64,000 nucleotides of DNA from Shinella zoogloeoides. GTDB taxonomy: Bacteria; Pseudomonadota; Alphaproteobacteria; Rhizobiales; Rhizobiaceae. Shown here in pieces: positions 1-8,043 of this stretch. Position 1 is the first letter of the stretch. Every line of letters starts with the position of its first letter. The stretch lies in contig NZ_CP086612.1 in NCBI RefSeq assembly GCF_020883495.1, positions 276,408 to 340,407 on the forward strand, given 5' to 3'. A program made the translations under genes and the position numbers. The notes under the pieces were generated by a model, which saw nothing but the letters and a program-made list of their open reading frames with translations, was not told the DNA's origin and did no database searches.

Positions 1-1060
1 CAGCAAGGCTTCCGCTTCTCTCTGGTGATCGTCAATCGCGCCGGGATCTGCCATGCCGGCCACCAGATGGCGAACCAGTGCAACAAAGGGAGCGTGTAAG
101 GCCCTGTCTCTGGCGCGTGGGGCGAAGGGGGTAACGCTTGTCGCCTCAACCTCTCTGTAGAGACTGTTATGCCAGCTTGCGAATGTCTCGTAGCGGCTTC
201 GGTCTCGGGACTTTGCCGCGTTGAAGAGAGTGACTACGAGCCCCGGCCAGCGCCGATCTCGGCCCACGCGGCTCGTGGCCTGGATGTATTCGGCGATTGT
301 CTTTGGCTGTCCGTTGACGAGCATAAGCCCCAGCCGTGAAACGTCCATTCCAACGGAGATCATGTTGCTTGCGAGCACGATGTCGACATGCTCTTCATCC
401 TGCCAGCCACGTTCCAGATTTTTGAGATATCGCGGGATGTCGTTTGAGCGGACCCGGCTGGTGAGCTCGATCTGGTTGTCGGTAAGGCGCTCGCTCTCGC
501 CAACGCGGCGTGCAGCATAGTCGCCAATGCTTCTCGTGACGTCATCACGCATCAGAACGAGCGCACCGCCGAGCTCGCGCAACGAGTTAAAGTAGTTGAT
601 CAGTGTCCAGTAACCGTCACGGACATGATCCTGGATTGCCGGATCCGTTGCAGCCTGCAGGAGAGTAGCTGAGGCGGCTTGCTGGGTGAATTTGGCAGAC
701 CGGCCGACAGTACTGATGCCGACATACCGGCGTCCGGGAAGCGTCCTGTCCTCGACGGCAAAACCCGAGTCACTGTAGTCCAGACCGGGTGGCGGAAACT
801 GGAAGGAGGTTCTGTCGAAAAGCGCGCGTATCTGTTGGGACGCGCGTCGGATCGTTGCGGTTGAACCAATAACCTTTGCGCGACGCCCGTCGGACGTACG
901 GCAAAGCTCGTCAACTGCGGTTTCATAAAGACCGGCCAGGCTTCCAAGCGGTCCGGAGATAAGGTGCAATTCGTCCTGTATGATAAGATCCGGAGGCGCC
1001 GCGGGAGTACCGTGAGCGCGACGAACACCCCACCTTTCCTTTTGCGATCGCGGCCGCGAG
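1..1060 (-). pseudogene. drmA: DrmA-like DISARM helicase, interrupted fragment
   Basis: An uninterrupted minus-strand reading frame runs from about 1060 to the left edge without a usable start. Read from the right it shows PPDLIIQDELHLISGPLG (Walker B type DELH, about 960-1000), GSTATIRR (motif III, about 870), then ISVGMDVSRLGLMLVNGQPK and YIQATSRVGR (motifs V and VI, about 250-370), and a segment reading EATSVTPFAPRARDRALH. This order and wording match the helicase core of DrmA, the DISARM anti-phage helicase, as I remember the family. The N-terminal part with Walker A is missing because the frame runs into the IS66 element; the exact junction, between about 1030 and 1092, could not be fixed. 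The C-terminus lies outside the window. A DrmA homologue outside DISARM remains possible because no drmB or methylase is visible here. Confidence 0.75.
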
Positions 1061-1092
1061 AACAGCTCCTTCACCGATAGGAGCGGAACGGG

Positions 1093-1563
1093 ATGGTCGA
1101 AGATCGCGCTGATGCCATGCTTGAAGCCATGGATGAAGGCATGCATGAAGCCAGGCATGAGGGAAAGTATCGTCGGATCGAGGTGATCACGGGTCGACGC
1201 CAGCGGCGGAATTGGACCGACGAGGAGAAGGCGCGGATCCTTGCCGAAAGTGCAGAACCTGACGTGAACATCTCGGCGATCGCCCGGCGCTGGGGCGTCA
1301 ATCGCGGTCTGCTGAACGTCTGGCGGCGCGAAGCCGGGCTGACCTCTCGACGATCCGCGCAAGCCGGCGCACAGCAGGCCATGTTCGTGCCGGTGACGGT
1401 GGTTGGCGATAGAACGTCTTGCGAGAACTCGCCGTCGGATGTCGCCCATGACGCCGCGGGGCGTATTGAGATCGAGATTGCTGGCGCGCGTATGACCGTG
1501 ATCGGCTCGGTGGCGCCCGAATTGGCGCAGGCGATCGTGGCAACGTTGCGAGCACGCCGGTGA
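1093..1563 (+). CDS. tnpA: IS66 family accessory protein TnpA
   Basis: This is a 156-residue protein with the IS66 OrfA layout. It has an RRIEVITGRRQRRNWTDEEK segment, then a helix-turn-helix of the IS3/IS66 OrfA type (residues about 35-75, with NISAIARRWGVNRGLLNVWR), and a less conserved tail. It is needed together with TnpB for transposition by TnpC in this family. The start is uncertain because several in-frame ATG codons lie in the first 20 codons (for example 1117 and 1141). It overlaps tnpB by four bases (GTGA), as expected for translational coupling. Confidence 0.85.
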   Translation: MVEDRADAMLEAMDEGMHEARHEGKYRRIEVITGRRQRRNWTDEEKARILAESAEPDVNISAIARRWGVNRGLLNVWRREAGLTSRRSAQAGAQQAMFVPVTVVGDRTSCENSPSDVAHDAAGRIEIEIAGARMTVIGSVAPELAQAIVATLRARR

Positions 1564-1916
1564 TTGGACTTTCGCCTGGTGGAGTGAAGATCATGGTGGC
1601 GACGCAGCCGGTCGACTTCCGGCGCGGCATGAATGGGCTTGTTGCGCTGGTGGCGTCAGCGCTTGCAGCTGATCCCTACTGTGGTGACGTGTTCGTGTTC
1701 CGCGCCAAGCGTCTCGATCGCCTGCGCTGCATTTATTGGGACGGATCAGGCATGATCCTGGCGACGAAATGGCTGGAGGCTGGCACGTTCGTTTGGCCAC
1801 CGATCCGTGATGGCGCGATGCAGATGAGTAGCCAGGAGTTCTCCCTTTTGCTGGCCGGTATCGACTGGACGCGGGTCAGGCGAAACACCGTAAAGCGGCC
1901 AACGAAAGCAGGCTGA
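1560..1916 (+). CDS. tnpB: IS66 family accessory protein TnpB
   Basis: This 118-residue protein carries the conserved IS66 OrfB sequence, including QPVDFRRGMNGL near residue 20, FVFRAKRLDRLRCIYWDGSG around 45-65, and a WLEAGTF segment. OrfB proteins of this family are about 115 residues long, so the gene looks full length. The start is a GTG that overlaps the tnpA stop. Its role in transposition is essential but biochemically ill defined. Confidence 0.9.
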   Translation: MIGLSPGGVKIMVATQPVDFRRGMNGLVALVASALAADPYCGDVFVFRAKRLDRLRCIYWDGSGMILATKWLEAGTFVWPPIRDGAMQMSSQEFSLLLAGIDWTRVRRNTVKRPTKAG

Positions 1917-1964
1917 TCCTATTGGATTTGCTTGAAGATTCAGGGTCATGTGCTAGGGTCTGCC

Positions 1965-3539
1965 ATGCCGCTTCGACCCGACCCTTTACCTCAGGATGCC
2001 GCGCAATTGAGCCGAATCATTCTCTCGCTCGATGCAGAGAATGCCGACCTCAAGGCGCGCGTTGCCTTCCTGGAGCGGCAGCTCTTTGGGCCGAAATCGG
2101 AGAAGATGACGGCGATCGACCCGAAGCAGGCGACGCTTGAGCTTGGCGATCTCAGCGACATTCCCGCGGCGGCCAATGACGATGTTGCACCCGTGGCTGA
2201 CGGCCGAAAGCAGGAGCGGCGATCGCCGGCGCGCAACATCGGCCGGTTACCCAGGCATCTCCCACGGTATGAAGAGCTCATCGAGCCGGAGAGCAAGATT
2301 TGCCCGTGCTGCTCGTTCGAGCTGCATTGCATCGGCACGGACGTCAGTGAGGCGCTCGACATCGTGCCGGCGGTTGTCCGGGTGAAGCGGACGATCCGGC
2401 CGCGCTACGCATGCCGGGCCTGCGAGAGTGCCATTGTGCAAGCGCCAGCGCCGGCGCGTGTGATGGACGGCGGCATGGTGACCACGGCGTTTGCCGCCCA
2501 TGTCGCCGTTTCGAAGTTCGCCTGGCATTTGCCGCTTCATCGCCAGGCGCAGATGCTTGCCTCCTGCGGCGTGATCATCGATCGCGGCACGCTCGGGGCC
2601 TGGGTGACGCGGGTCGCCTGGTGGCTTGAGCTTCTCTATGACGCGCTGCTTGCCTTCATCCGCTCCCAGCCAAGGGTGTTCTGTGATGAGACGCCGCTCC
2701 CGCGGCTTGATCCGGGGCGTAAGCGAACCAAGGTCTGCCAACTTTGGGCGCAGGCGGTCGACGATCGGCCATGGAATGGTCCGGCGCCGCCGGCGGTGGC
2801 CTATACTTTTGCCGAAAGCCGCAGCGCGCGCGAGGTCGAGGGGCAATTGTCGTCGTTTGCCGGCGTGCTCCAGGTCGATGGGTACCAAGCCTATAAAACC
2901 TTGGCCAAGCGCCGGGGGAGGAGCAATGTCGCTCCCATGCGGCTGGCCTTCTGCCTTGCCCATGCCCGACGCAAGTTCGTCGAAATCGTCAAGATGACCG
3001 GGTCTGCTGAGGCCCTGTCGATCCTTGCCAGGATTGCCGAGCTCTATCGGATCGAAGCGAAACTGCGCGGCGAAAATGCCGATACCCGGCTCACGGTGCG
3101 GCGTCGCGAGGCAGCGCCCATCATGAGCGAACTGAAGGCCCAGCTCACCGAACTGAGCGACGAGGTGTCGTCGAAATCGGCGCTTGGCAAGGCCGTCACC
3201 TACACGCTCAACCACTGGAACGGACTGGCAGCCTTCCTGGAGGATGGCCGGATCGAAGTGGACTCCAATGTGGTCGAGCGTTCGATGAAATCGGTGGCTC
3301 TGACGAGGAAGAACTCGTTGTTCGTGGGCAGCGAACGCGGTGGCAAGACGTTCGCGGTCCTCGCATCGCTCGTCAACACGGCAAAGCTCAATAGTGTAGA
3401 CCCCGAAGCTTGGCTTGCCGACGTGCTCGAGCGCATCATCTCCGGCAAGGTGACCGCGAACCAGATGGATACGCTCTTTCCATGGACCTGGAAGGCCAAC
3501 CGCGAGAGCATTGCAGATCAGGAGCGACGGGCGGCATGA
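1965..3539 (+). CDS. tnpC: IS66 family transposase TnpC
   Basis: This transposase of about 524 residues catalyses transposition of the element. The N-terminus is a leucine-zipper-like helix (LDAENADLKARVAFLERQLF). A zinc-finger segment follows (CPCC about residue 110 and CRACES about 150), then the DDE catalytic domain with FCDETPLPRLDPG and VDGYQAYKTLA, and the C-terminal IS66 signature with DSNVVERSMKSVALTRKN and FVGSERGGKT. The ATG at 1965 was preferred to an upstream TTG because it matches usual IS66 starts. All parts look intact, so the element may be active. Confidence 0.92.
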   Translation: MPLRPDPLPQDAAQLSRIILSLDAENADLKARVAFLERQLFGPKSEKMTAIDPKQATLELGDLSDIPAAANDDVAPVADGRKQERRSPARNIGRLPRHLPRYEELIEPESKICPCCSFELHCIGTDVSEALDIVPAVVRVKRTIRPRYACRACESAIVQAPAPARVMDGGMVTTAFAAHVAVSKFAWHLPLHRQAQMLASCGVIIDRGTLGAWVTRVAWWLELLYDALLAFIRSQPRVFCDETPLPRLDPGRKRTKVCQLWAQAVDDRPWNGPAPPAVAYTFAESRSAREVEGQLSSFAGVLQVDGYQAYKTLAKRRGRSNVAPMRLAFCLAHARRKFVEIVKMTGSAEALSILARIAELYRIEAKLRGENADTRLTVRRREAAPIMSELKAQLTELSDEVSSKSALGKAVTYTLNHWNGLAAFLEDGRIEVDSNVVERSMKSVALTRKNSLFVGSERGGKTFAVLASLVNTAKLNSVDPEAWLADVLERIISGKVTANQMDTLFPWTWKANRESIADQERRAA

Positions 3540-4099
3540 CACAGAACAGCCAAGGGGCTACGGCACGACCGAAGCTCGATGACGAGGCGTTCGAGGCGTT
3601 TATCAGGGCACGCCGTCCAGTCTCGCCGATCTGGTCGATGAGCGGCCTCGACGGCTATCTCACGGCTCTCATCATCGGCCCGAGGTTTATCGACCCGCGT
3701 CAGTGGATCCCGGAGCTGACTGGCCCGGATGCCCTGAACCTGCCAATGGAAACAACCGAGCATCGAGCCGTCCAGACCATCGTTGCGGAATACAACCGGA
3801 TATCGGCAAGCCTCGCCGAAACGCCGAAAGATCATCGGCCCAGGTTCACCAAGATCGATGATCAAACCTTTGATCCCTTCGCTTGGGACCTCTGCTTTCT
3901 ATTGGGAACAAGGTACGCGCCCAAGCTTTGGCAGCCCGTCCTTGGAGGTCATGCCGTCACTGGGGATATCGTCGCGCCCATCCGCAAGCTCGGCGAGGCA
4001 AAACGGAACGCGACCCGTCAGGATGCCGTTGCCGTCGCCGAAGCGCTCGTCAAGATCCGAGCCTATTTTATGCCGAAGCGGGCAAAGCAAAAGTTCTGA
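3536..4099 (+). CDS. UPF0149/YecA-like protein carried by the IS66 element
   Basis: This is a 187-residue protein whose N-terminal half contains the UPF0149 (YgfB/YecA) signature, including SWMSGLDGYLTALIIGP-like wording (here IWSMSGLDGYLTALIIGP) and a DFDPFAWDLCFLLG-like helix (FDPFAWDLCFLLGTRYAP). Its ATG overlaps the tnpC stop (ATGA), so it is co-translated with the transposase. No C-terminal SEC-C zinc motif is present. UPF0149 members have no settled function. The placement inside an insertion sequence suggests it helps or regulates transposition, which is an inference. Confidence 0.75.
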   Translation: MTQNSQGATARPKLDDEAFEAFIRARRPVSPIWSMSGLDGYLTALIIGPRFIDPRQWIPELTGPDALNLPMETTEHRAVQTIVAEYNRISASLAETPKDHRPRFTKIDDQTFDPFAWDLCFLLGTRYAPKLWQPVLGGHAVTGDIVAPIRKLGEAKRNATRQDAVAVAEALVKIRAYFMPKRAKQKF

Positions 4100-4166
4100 C
4101 CGACAGCCGGAAGCCTATTCAGTCAATCACGGAAGCCGTGGGCTCTTCGTTGCGCTCACCTCGCGG

Positions 4167-4983
4167 CGGTGGCGTCGCCTTAACCTGACGTAGGACGCAA
4201 TCATTTCTTTGTCCTGAATTTCAGGCTTGGATCGGCAACGCGATCTCACGCCAGGTGGCGCTGGTGAGGGCGCGGAGTTGGCGATGATCAGCGGCATTCA
4301 GGTGTTTTCGATGAAGTTGGAAAAGATTGGCAATTTGGCCGTGGGTTGAGAAACGTTGGCATTGACCTGCCGACTTGAACCGCATCATGCGTCGCTCTCG
4401 TCGTCGAACGGGAAGGTGAGAATTTTCTGCGAGGTTGTTGAGCCCTTTGTGCGAACGGTGTTCGATCCCCAGCATGATCTCTCGCTTTGCGGCGTAATAA
4501 GAACGCAGCTTGTCTGTCACCATCACGCGCGGCGCAACACCTTGGCTCTTCAACAATTTGCGCATCAGCCGAAGAGCGGCTCCCTTGTTTCTGCGGCTTT
4601 GCAGCAGAGCATCGAGAACGTAGCCGTTGGCATCGACGGCGCGCCACAGCCTGTATTTCTTGCCCTTGATCGATACGACCATCTCATCGAGATGCCATTT
4701 GTCTGCGAAGTTGCCGATCGACCGCCGCTTGAGTTGGTGGGCGAATTTCAGGCCAAACTTAGTCGTCCATTCTGAGACGGTCTGAAACGAGACGGCAATG
4801 CCGCGCTCGGCAAGCAGGTCTTCGATATCGCGCAGGCTCAGCGGGAACCGGTAATAGAGCCATACCGCATGCGCGATGATCTCGGCTGGAAAGCGGTGGC
4901 GTTTGTATCGGGCGGACGCATCGTCAGTCATGCCGATAGACTATTGCCTCGATCCGCACCAGCCGGTTAAGGCGACGCCTCCG
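4167..4983 (-). mobile_element. IS6-family insertion sequence
   Basis: The transposase gene is bounded by inverted repeats. The left copy at 4167-4185 and the right copy at 4965-4983 share the core GGCGTCGCCTTAACC (15 bases identical) and 18 of 19 bases overall. The resulting size of about 817 bp fits the IS6 family. The eight bases outside each end differ (CCTCGCGG and TTGAGATT), so there is no target duplication. That is expected if the element took part in cointegrate formation or deletion. Confidence 0.85.
4221..4931 (-). CDS. IS6 family transposase
   Basis: This 236-residue DDE transposase shows the family order: HRFPAEIIAHAVWLYYRFPL at the N-terminus, a helix-turn-helix segment LRDIEDLLAERGIAVSFQTV, the first catalytic Asp in WHLDEMVVSIKGKKYRLWRA, the second in VTDKLRSYYAAKREI, and the Glu-containing LNNLAENSHLPVRRRERRM. 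Length and motifs are complete. The start codon is the ATG at 4931. It is the only gene of the element and is read opposite to the IS66 genes beside it. Confidence 0.92.
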   Translation of the reverse strand: MTDDASARYKRHRFPAEIIAHAVWLYYRFPLSLRDIEDLLAERGIAVSFQTVSEWTTKFGLKFAHQLKRRSIGNFADKWHLDEMVVSIKGKKYRLWRAVDANGYVLDALLQSRRNKGAALRLMRKLLKSQGVAPRVMVTDKLRSYYAAKREIMLGIEHRSHKGLNNLAENSHLPVRRRERRMMRFKSAGQCQRFSTHGQIANLFQLHRKHLNAADHRQLRALTSATWREIALPIQA

Positions 4984-5058
4984 TTGAGATTCATAGATTC
5001 AGCACGCAGAAATCCGTCTTCTGCGGAGGGCATCCCGCTGCGTTTGAGCATTTTCATT

Positions 5059-6477
5059 GATAGCGTCCGTCAAGTTGGTGTAATTTCGGGTGTAGGACCG
5101 GGCCGTCATGATCAGGCGGCTCTGGGTGTAATCTGAAGTGTAGTTTCCTCTTCGATTGTTGGTGGGTTTAGCTCGGCCATTGCCTCGACCTGCATGTATC
5201 GGCTCAGGAGCTGCCATTCGTCGTTGGCTTCGAGCAGAACCGCGCCGATGAGGCGAACGATGCTGTCCTCGTTGGGGAAGATGCCGACGACATCGGCACG
5301 GCGCTTGACCTCCTTGTTGAGGCGTTCGAGTGGATTCGTTGAATGTAATTTCGTGCGGTGCTGGGCGGGGAAGGCCATGTAGGCCAGCACGTCGGCTTCG
5401 GCATTGTCCATGAAGGTACCGAGCTTGGGCCATCTGGCGCGGAGCTGGTCGGCGACATGCCGCCAGGTCTGCACGGCATTGTCATGGTCGGGCTGGATGA
5501 AAGCCTGACGGATCGCGGCGGCGACCATGGTGTGCTGGCCCTTGGGAACGTAGGCCAGCGCATTGCGTGTCGCATGAACACGGCAGCGCTGCCATGTCGC
5601 GCTGAGGATACGGGTAATGGCCGCTTTCAGCCCTTCATGGGCATCGGAGATGACCAGCTTGACGCCGGTGAGGCCTCGGCGGACCAGATCACGCAGGAAG
5701 CTCGTCCAGAACGGCTCGGCTTCGGAGGGGCCGATGTGCAGGCCGACAATCTCCCTCTTCCCGTCCGTGTTGACCGCCACCGCGATTATCGCCGCCACCG
5801 ACACGATGCGACCGCCCTCACGCACCTTCAGATAGGTGGCGTCGAGCCAGAGGTATGGCCAGTCACCGGAAAGGGGGCGCTTGAGGAAGGCGTTCACCCG
5901 CTCGTCGATATCCTTGCACAGCTTGGAGACGGAGGATTTGGAGATGCCGGTCATGCCCATGGCCTGCACCAGCTCATCGACCTTGCGCGTCGAGACGCCG
6001 TTGATCCACGCCTCCTGGATCACGGCCACCAGCGCCTTCTCCACCATCTTCCTCGGCTCCAGAAAGCCGGGAAAGTAGGCTCCCTGTCGCATCTTCGGTA
6101 TCTTCAGGTTCAGCGTGCCGAGCCGGGTGTCGAGCGAGCGGTCGCGGTAGCCGTTGCGCCATGTCTGGCGGCTGTCGCCACGTTCATAGCGCCCAGCGCC
6201 GATCAGGCCATCAACATCGGCTTCCATGATCAGTTGCAGCACGCTTTCGGCAATCGTGCGCAGAAAATCGCTATCGCCACTCTTCGCGGCAAGCTCGGAA
6301 AGAGCTAATCTGTCGTCGGTCATCGGGGTTCCTTTCGGCTGGTTGAAGCTTTGCAACTCCACCTTCTCCGACAGGCCCGGTGCCCACCTTGCGCTCAACG
6401 AATTCGGCAGCTCATTCTCCACCGCCGTTTCCACCTCAATGCGCCTCCGAAATTACACCACGTGCGCGGACGCTACC
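5059..6477 (-). mobile_element. IS256-family insertion sequence, copy 1, with 8-bp target duplication
   Basis: The ends are imperfect inverted repeats of about 28 bp. The left begins GATAGCGTCCGTCAAGTTGG and the right, read inward, begins GGTAGCGTCCGCGCACGTGG; both continue with TGTAATTTC. The direct repeat TTTTCATT flanks the element at 5051-5058 and 6478-6485, so this copy sits where it transposed and the sequence on both sides was once continuous. A second copy, apparently identical over the region compared, lies at 26310-27728 in the same orientation. Confidence 0.93.
5112..6323 (-). CDS. IS256 family transposase (copy 1)
   Basis: This is a 403-residue mutator-type transposase. It contains the conserved LTLNLKIPKMRQGAYFP-like segment (here GTLNLKIPKMRQGAYFPGFL), the catalytic Asp in WPYLWLDATYLKVREGG, the second Asp in VKLVISDAHEGLKAAI, and the Glu-bearing LHSTNPLERLNKEVKRRADV. 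The ATG at 6323 was chosen because an AAAGGAA ribosome site lies just upstream and the resulting length is normal for the family. An upstream in-frame extension to 6434 would reach into the terminal repeat region. Confidence 0.93.
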   Translation of the reverse strand: MTDDRLALSELAAKSGDSDFLRTIAESVLQLIMEADVDGLIGAGRYERGDSRQTWRNGYRDRSLDTRLGTLNLKIPKMRQGAYFPGFLEPRKMVEKALVAVIQEAWINGVSTRKVDELVQAMGMTGISKSSVSKLCKDIDERVNAFLKRPLSGDWPYLWLDATYLKVREGGRIVSVAAIIAVAVNTDGKREIVGLHIGPSEAEPFWTSFLRDLVRRGLTGVKLVISDAHEGLKAAITRILSATWQRCRVHATRNALAYVPKGQHTMVAAAIRQAFIQPDHDNAVQTWRHVADQLRARWPKLGTFMDNAEADVLAYMAFPAQHRTKLHSTNPLERLNKEVKRRADVVGIFPNEDSIVRLIGAVLLEANDEWQLLSRYMQVEAMAELNPPTIEEETTLQITPRAA

Positions 6478-6485
6478 TTTTCATT

Positions 6486-6700
6486 TCGCGTGGCGATCGA
6501 GTTCGACGAGCGTTGCGGCGGAGACGCTTGGATCGACATAGGGCGTGGTCGCAGATCGGTGTGTGTTGCCGAAAGGCCATTAATTGGAGCAATAAATCAA
6601 TGGGTTAGTTCCATAAGGTATCTTATGCGATATGATATAACATTACCATAAAAGGTTATACGAATGTTGATCACGCGATGATTGCGCCATAAAGGACGAG
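6486..6700. other. AT-rich intergenic stretch right of IS256 copy 1
   Basis: No gene was recognised. The right part (about 6596-6670) is clearly richer in A and T than its surroundings and may hold the promoter of the following small genes. With the IS256 copy and one target duplication removed, the sequence joins to 4984-5058; I found no convincing coding frame across that junction. Confidence 0.5.
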
Positions 6701-7129
6701 GTGAATCGACAACGACAATGGGTGATGGAAATGTCTGGAGCGTCAAAGAGCAAGCCGCGTGCGCCCCGCCTCTGGTGGGAAGTGGTCCTTTTCGTCGTGG
6801 CTCTGTTCGTCCCTTCGACAATCTATCCGTTCGCTTCCGCCGCCAGCTCTGCCGTAACCCCCTTCGGCACCTCATTGGCAATCTCTGGCACGGCCATCGT
6901 CCTCCTCCTATTGTCAGTTTTGAGGGACATCGGACCGACCTTCGTCGAAAGAGCTGAGGCAGAGTTCCAAAACCGTCATGCGGCGGATATCTACTCGATT
7001 CCTGTGACCTTCGATGTGACGCCGACAATCGTGCCCGGCTCCTCTCGCCTTAGAGCGACGCGAGTCGATAACAATCAGGCGATCGGTGCTTGGGCGTTAA
7101 GGCTTAACCACGCACGCCAGGCCGCGTAA
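6701..7129 (+). CDS. Hypothetical membrane protein
   Basis: This is a 142-residue product I do not recognise. Two hydrophobic segments are visible, WEVVLFVVALFVPSTIYPF (about residues 26-44) and a stretch around LAISGTAIVLLLLSVL (about 60-78), so it is probably an inner-membrane protein with a soluble C-terminal part. The GTG start at 6701 has AAGGA just upstream; ATG codons at 6725 and 6731 are alternatives. It lies just before the higBA operon but is separated from it by a likely operator region. The reading frame has no homology I can name, so its reality is only moderately supported. Confidence 0.4.
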   Translation: MNRQRQWVMEMSGASKSKPRAPRLWWEVVLFVVALFVPSTIYPFASAASSAVTPFGTSLAISGTAIVLLLLSVLRDIGPTFVERAEAEFQNRHAADIYSIPVTFDVTPTIVPGSSRLRATRVDNNQAIGAWALRLNHARQAA

Positions 7130-7193
7130 GCAGCGCGGCAACGCGATGTTCGATGCTGTCGTCGACGAGCTGGTCAACAACCATCCAAAGCAA

Positions 7194-7235
7194 GTTTCCA
7201 AATTGGGAATTTGGAGCTTGTTTCCAGATTGGGAA
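7194..7235 (+). promoter_or_regulatory. Paired operator upstream of higBA
   Basis: Two nearly identical 16-bp imperfect palindromes, GTTTCCAAATTGGGAA at 7194-7209 and GTTTCCAGATTGGGAA at 7220-7235, are repeated with 26-bp spacing right before higB. Paired palindromes of this kind are the usual binding sites by which the HigA antitoxin, alone or with HigB, represses its own operon. Confidence 0.75.
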
Positions 7236-7255
7236 CGCGATATATAGGAGCCTAC

Positions 7256-7567
7256 GTGAACGTTATCGCCAAGTCCGCGTTGGTCAAATTCTGGAGCGAC
7301 CTGCCGAAAGGAGCGCCAAGAGAGACGGCTGAAGCGGCGATGACGGAATGGTATGCAACCGCATCAAAGGCAAGCTGGAGCAATTTCAGTGAGCTGAAGA
7401 AAACGTTCAACTCGGCCGACATCGTCGCGGGCAACAAAGTGATTTTCGACGTGGGTGGCAACAAATATCGCATTGTGGGTTTGGTCGCATTTCGGACGAA
7501 ACGGATTTTCGTTCTGTTTGTCGGTACGCATGCTCAGTATGACGCGATTGACGTAGCAAAACTCTGA
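7256..7567 (+). CDS. higB: HigB-type mRNA interferase toxin
   Basis: This 103-residue toxin of the RelE/HigB superfamily would cleave mRNA at the ribosome. Recognisable features are a lysine- and tryptophan-rich N-terminal part (SALVKFWSDLPKGAPRE), WSNFSELKKTFNSADIVAGN, and the HigB signature VIFDVGGNKYRIVGLVAF followed by RIFVLFVGTHAQYDAIDV. The GTG at 7256 was chosen because AGGAG lies seven bases upstream. It is followed by higA after 15 bases, giving the toxin-first gene order characteristic of hig operons. Confidence 0.9.
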   Translation: MNVIAKSALVKFWSDLPKGAPRETAEAAMTEWYATASKASWSNFSELKKTFNSADIVAGNKVIFDVGGNKYRIVGLVAFRTKRIFVLFVGTHAQYDAIDVAKL

Positions 7568-7582
7568 TGTGAGGAGGTCGAT

Positions 7583-7963
7583 ATGTTGAATTTGAAAACT
7601 TTCCGAACCCTTCAGAGCGAAGACGAGTACAATGCCGCACTAAAGGAAGTTCGGCCGTATTTCGAGAACGAACCTGAGGAAGGCACTGAAGAAGCGGCTC
7701 ATTTTGACGCGCTCGTTCTTCTGATCGAACAGTACGAAGGCAAAAACTACCCGATCCCGGCTGCGAGTCCGGTGGAGGTGGTCAAGTCGGTGATGGCTGC
7801 TAACAACTACACGCGTGCGGATCTGGTAGCCGTTATCGGCTCTAAAGCGCGGGCTGCTGATCTTCTGAACGGCAAACGCGAAATCAATCTCGAACAGATT
7901 CGAAAGCTCAGCAAGGAATGGAATATTCCTGCTGGGTCTTTGATTGGAGACGTCGCTGCCTAG
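7583..7963 (+). CDS. higA: HigA-type antitoxin
   Basis: This 126-residue antitoxin should neutralise HigB and repress the operon. Its N-terminal half is acidic (DEYNAALKEVRPYFENEPEE). The C-terminal half is an Xre-like helix-turn-helix, with YTRADLVAVIGSKARAADLL and KREINLEQIRKLSKEWNIP. AGGAGG lies upstream of the ATG. The pair is intact and could help keep the surrounding mobile segment or the plasmid in the cell. Confidence 0.9.
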   Translation: MLNLKTFRTLQSEDEYNAALKEVRPYFENEPEEGTEEAAHFDALVLLIEQYEGKNYPIPAASPVEVVKSVMAANNYTRADLVAVIGSKARAADLLNGKREINLEQIRKLSKEWNIPAGSLIGDVAA

Positions 7964-8043
7964 TAGGTAAGATCTACAAGGCTCCTCGGCATCCGCTACA
8001 ACTGCGCTCGATTCGATCCGCCATGGTCGGCTCGAGGTGGCAA

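Larger units (their letters stand above)
1061..4166 (+). mobile_element. IS66-family element with a UPF0149 passenger (outer ends uncertain)
   Basis: Four closely spaced plus-strand genes, the typical IS66 trio followed by a UPF0149-domain gene overlapping tnpC by ATGA, form one unit. It interrupts the DrmA-like frame on the left and abuts an IS6-family element on the right. I did not find convincing terminal inverted repeats or a target duplication, so both ends are estimates and the right end may have been lost to the IS6 insertion. Confidence 0.65.

Noticed and set aside
2247..3542. A 431-codon minus-strand frame opposite the IS66 transposase
   Set aside because: The transposase reading is certain from motifs; the opposite frame has no family resemblance.
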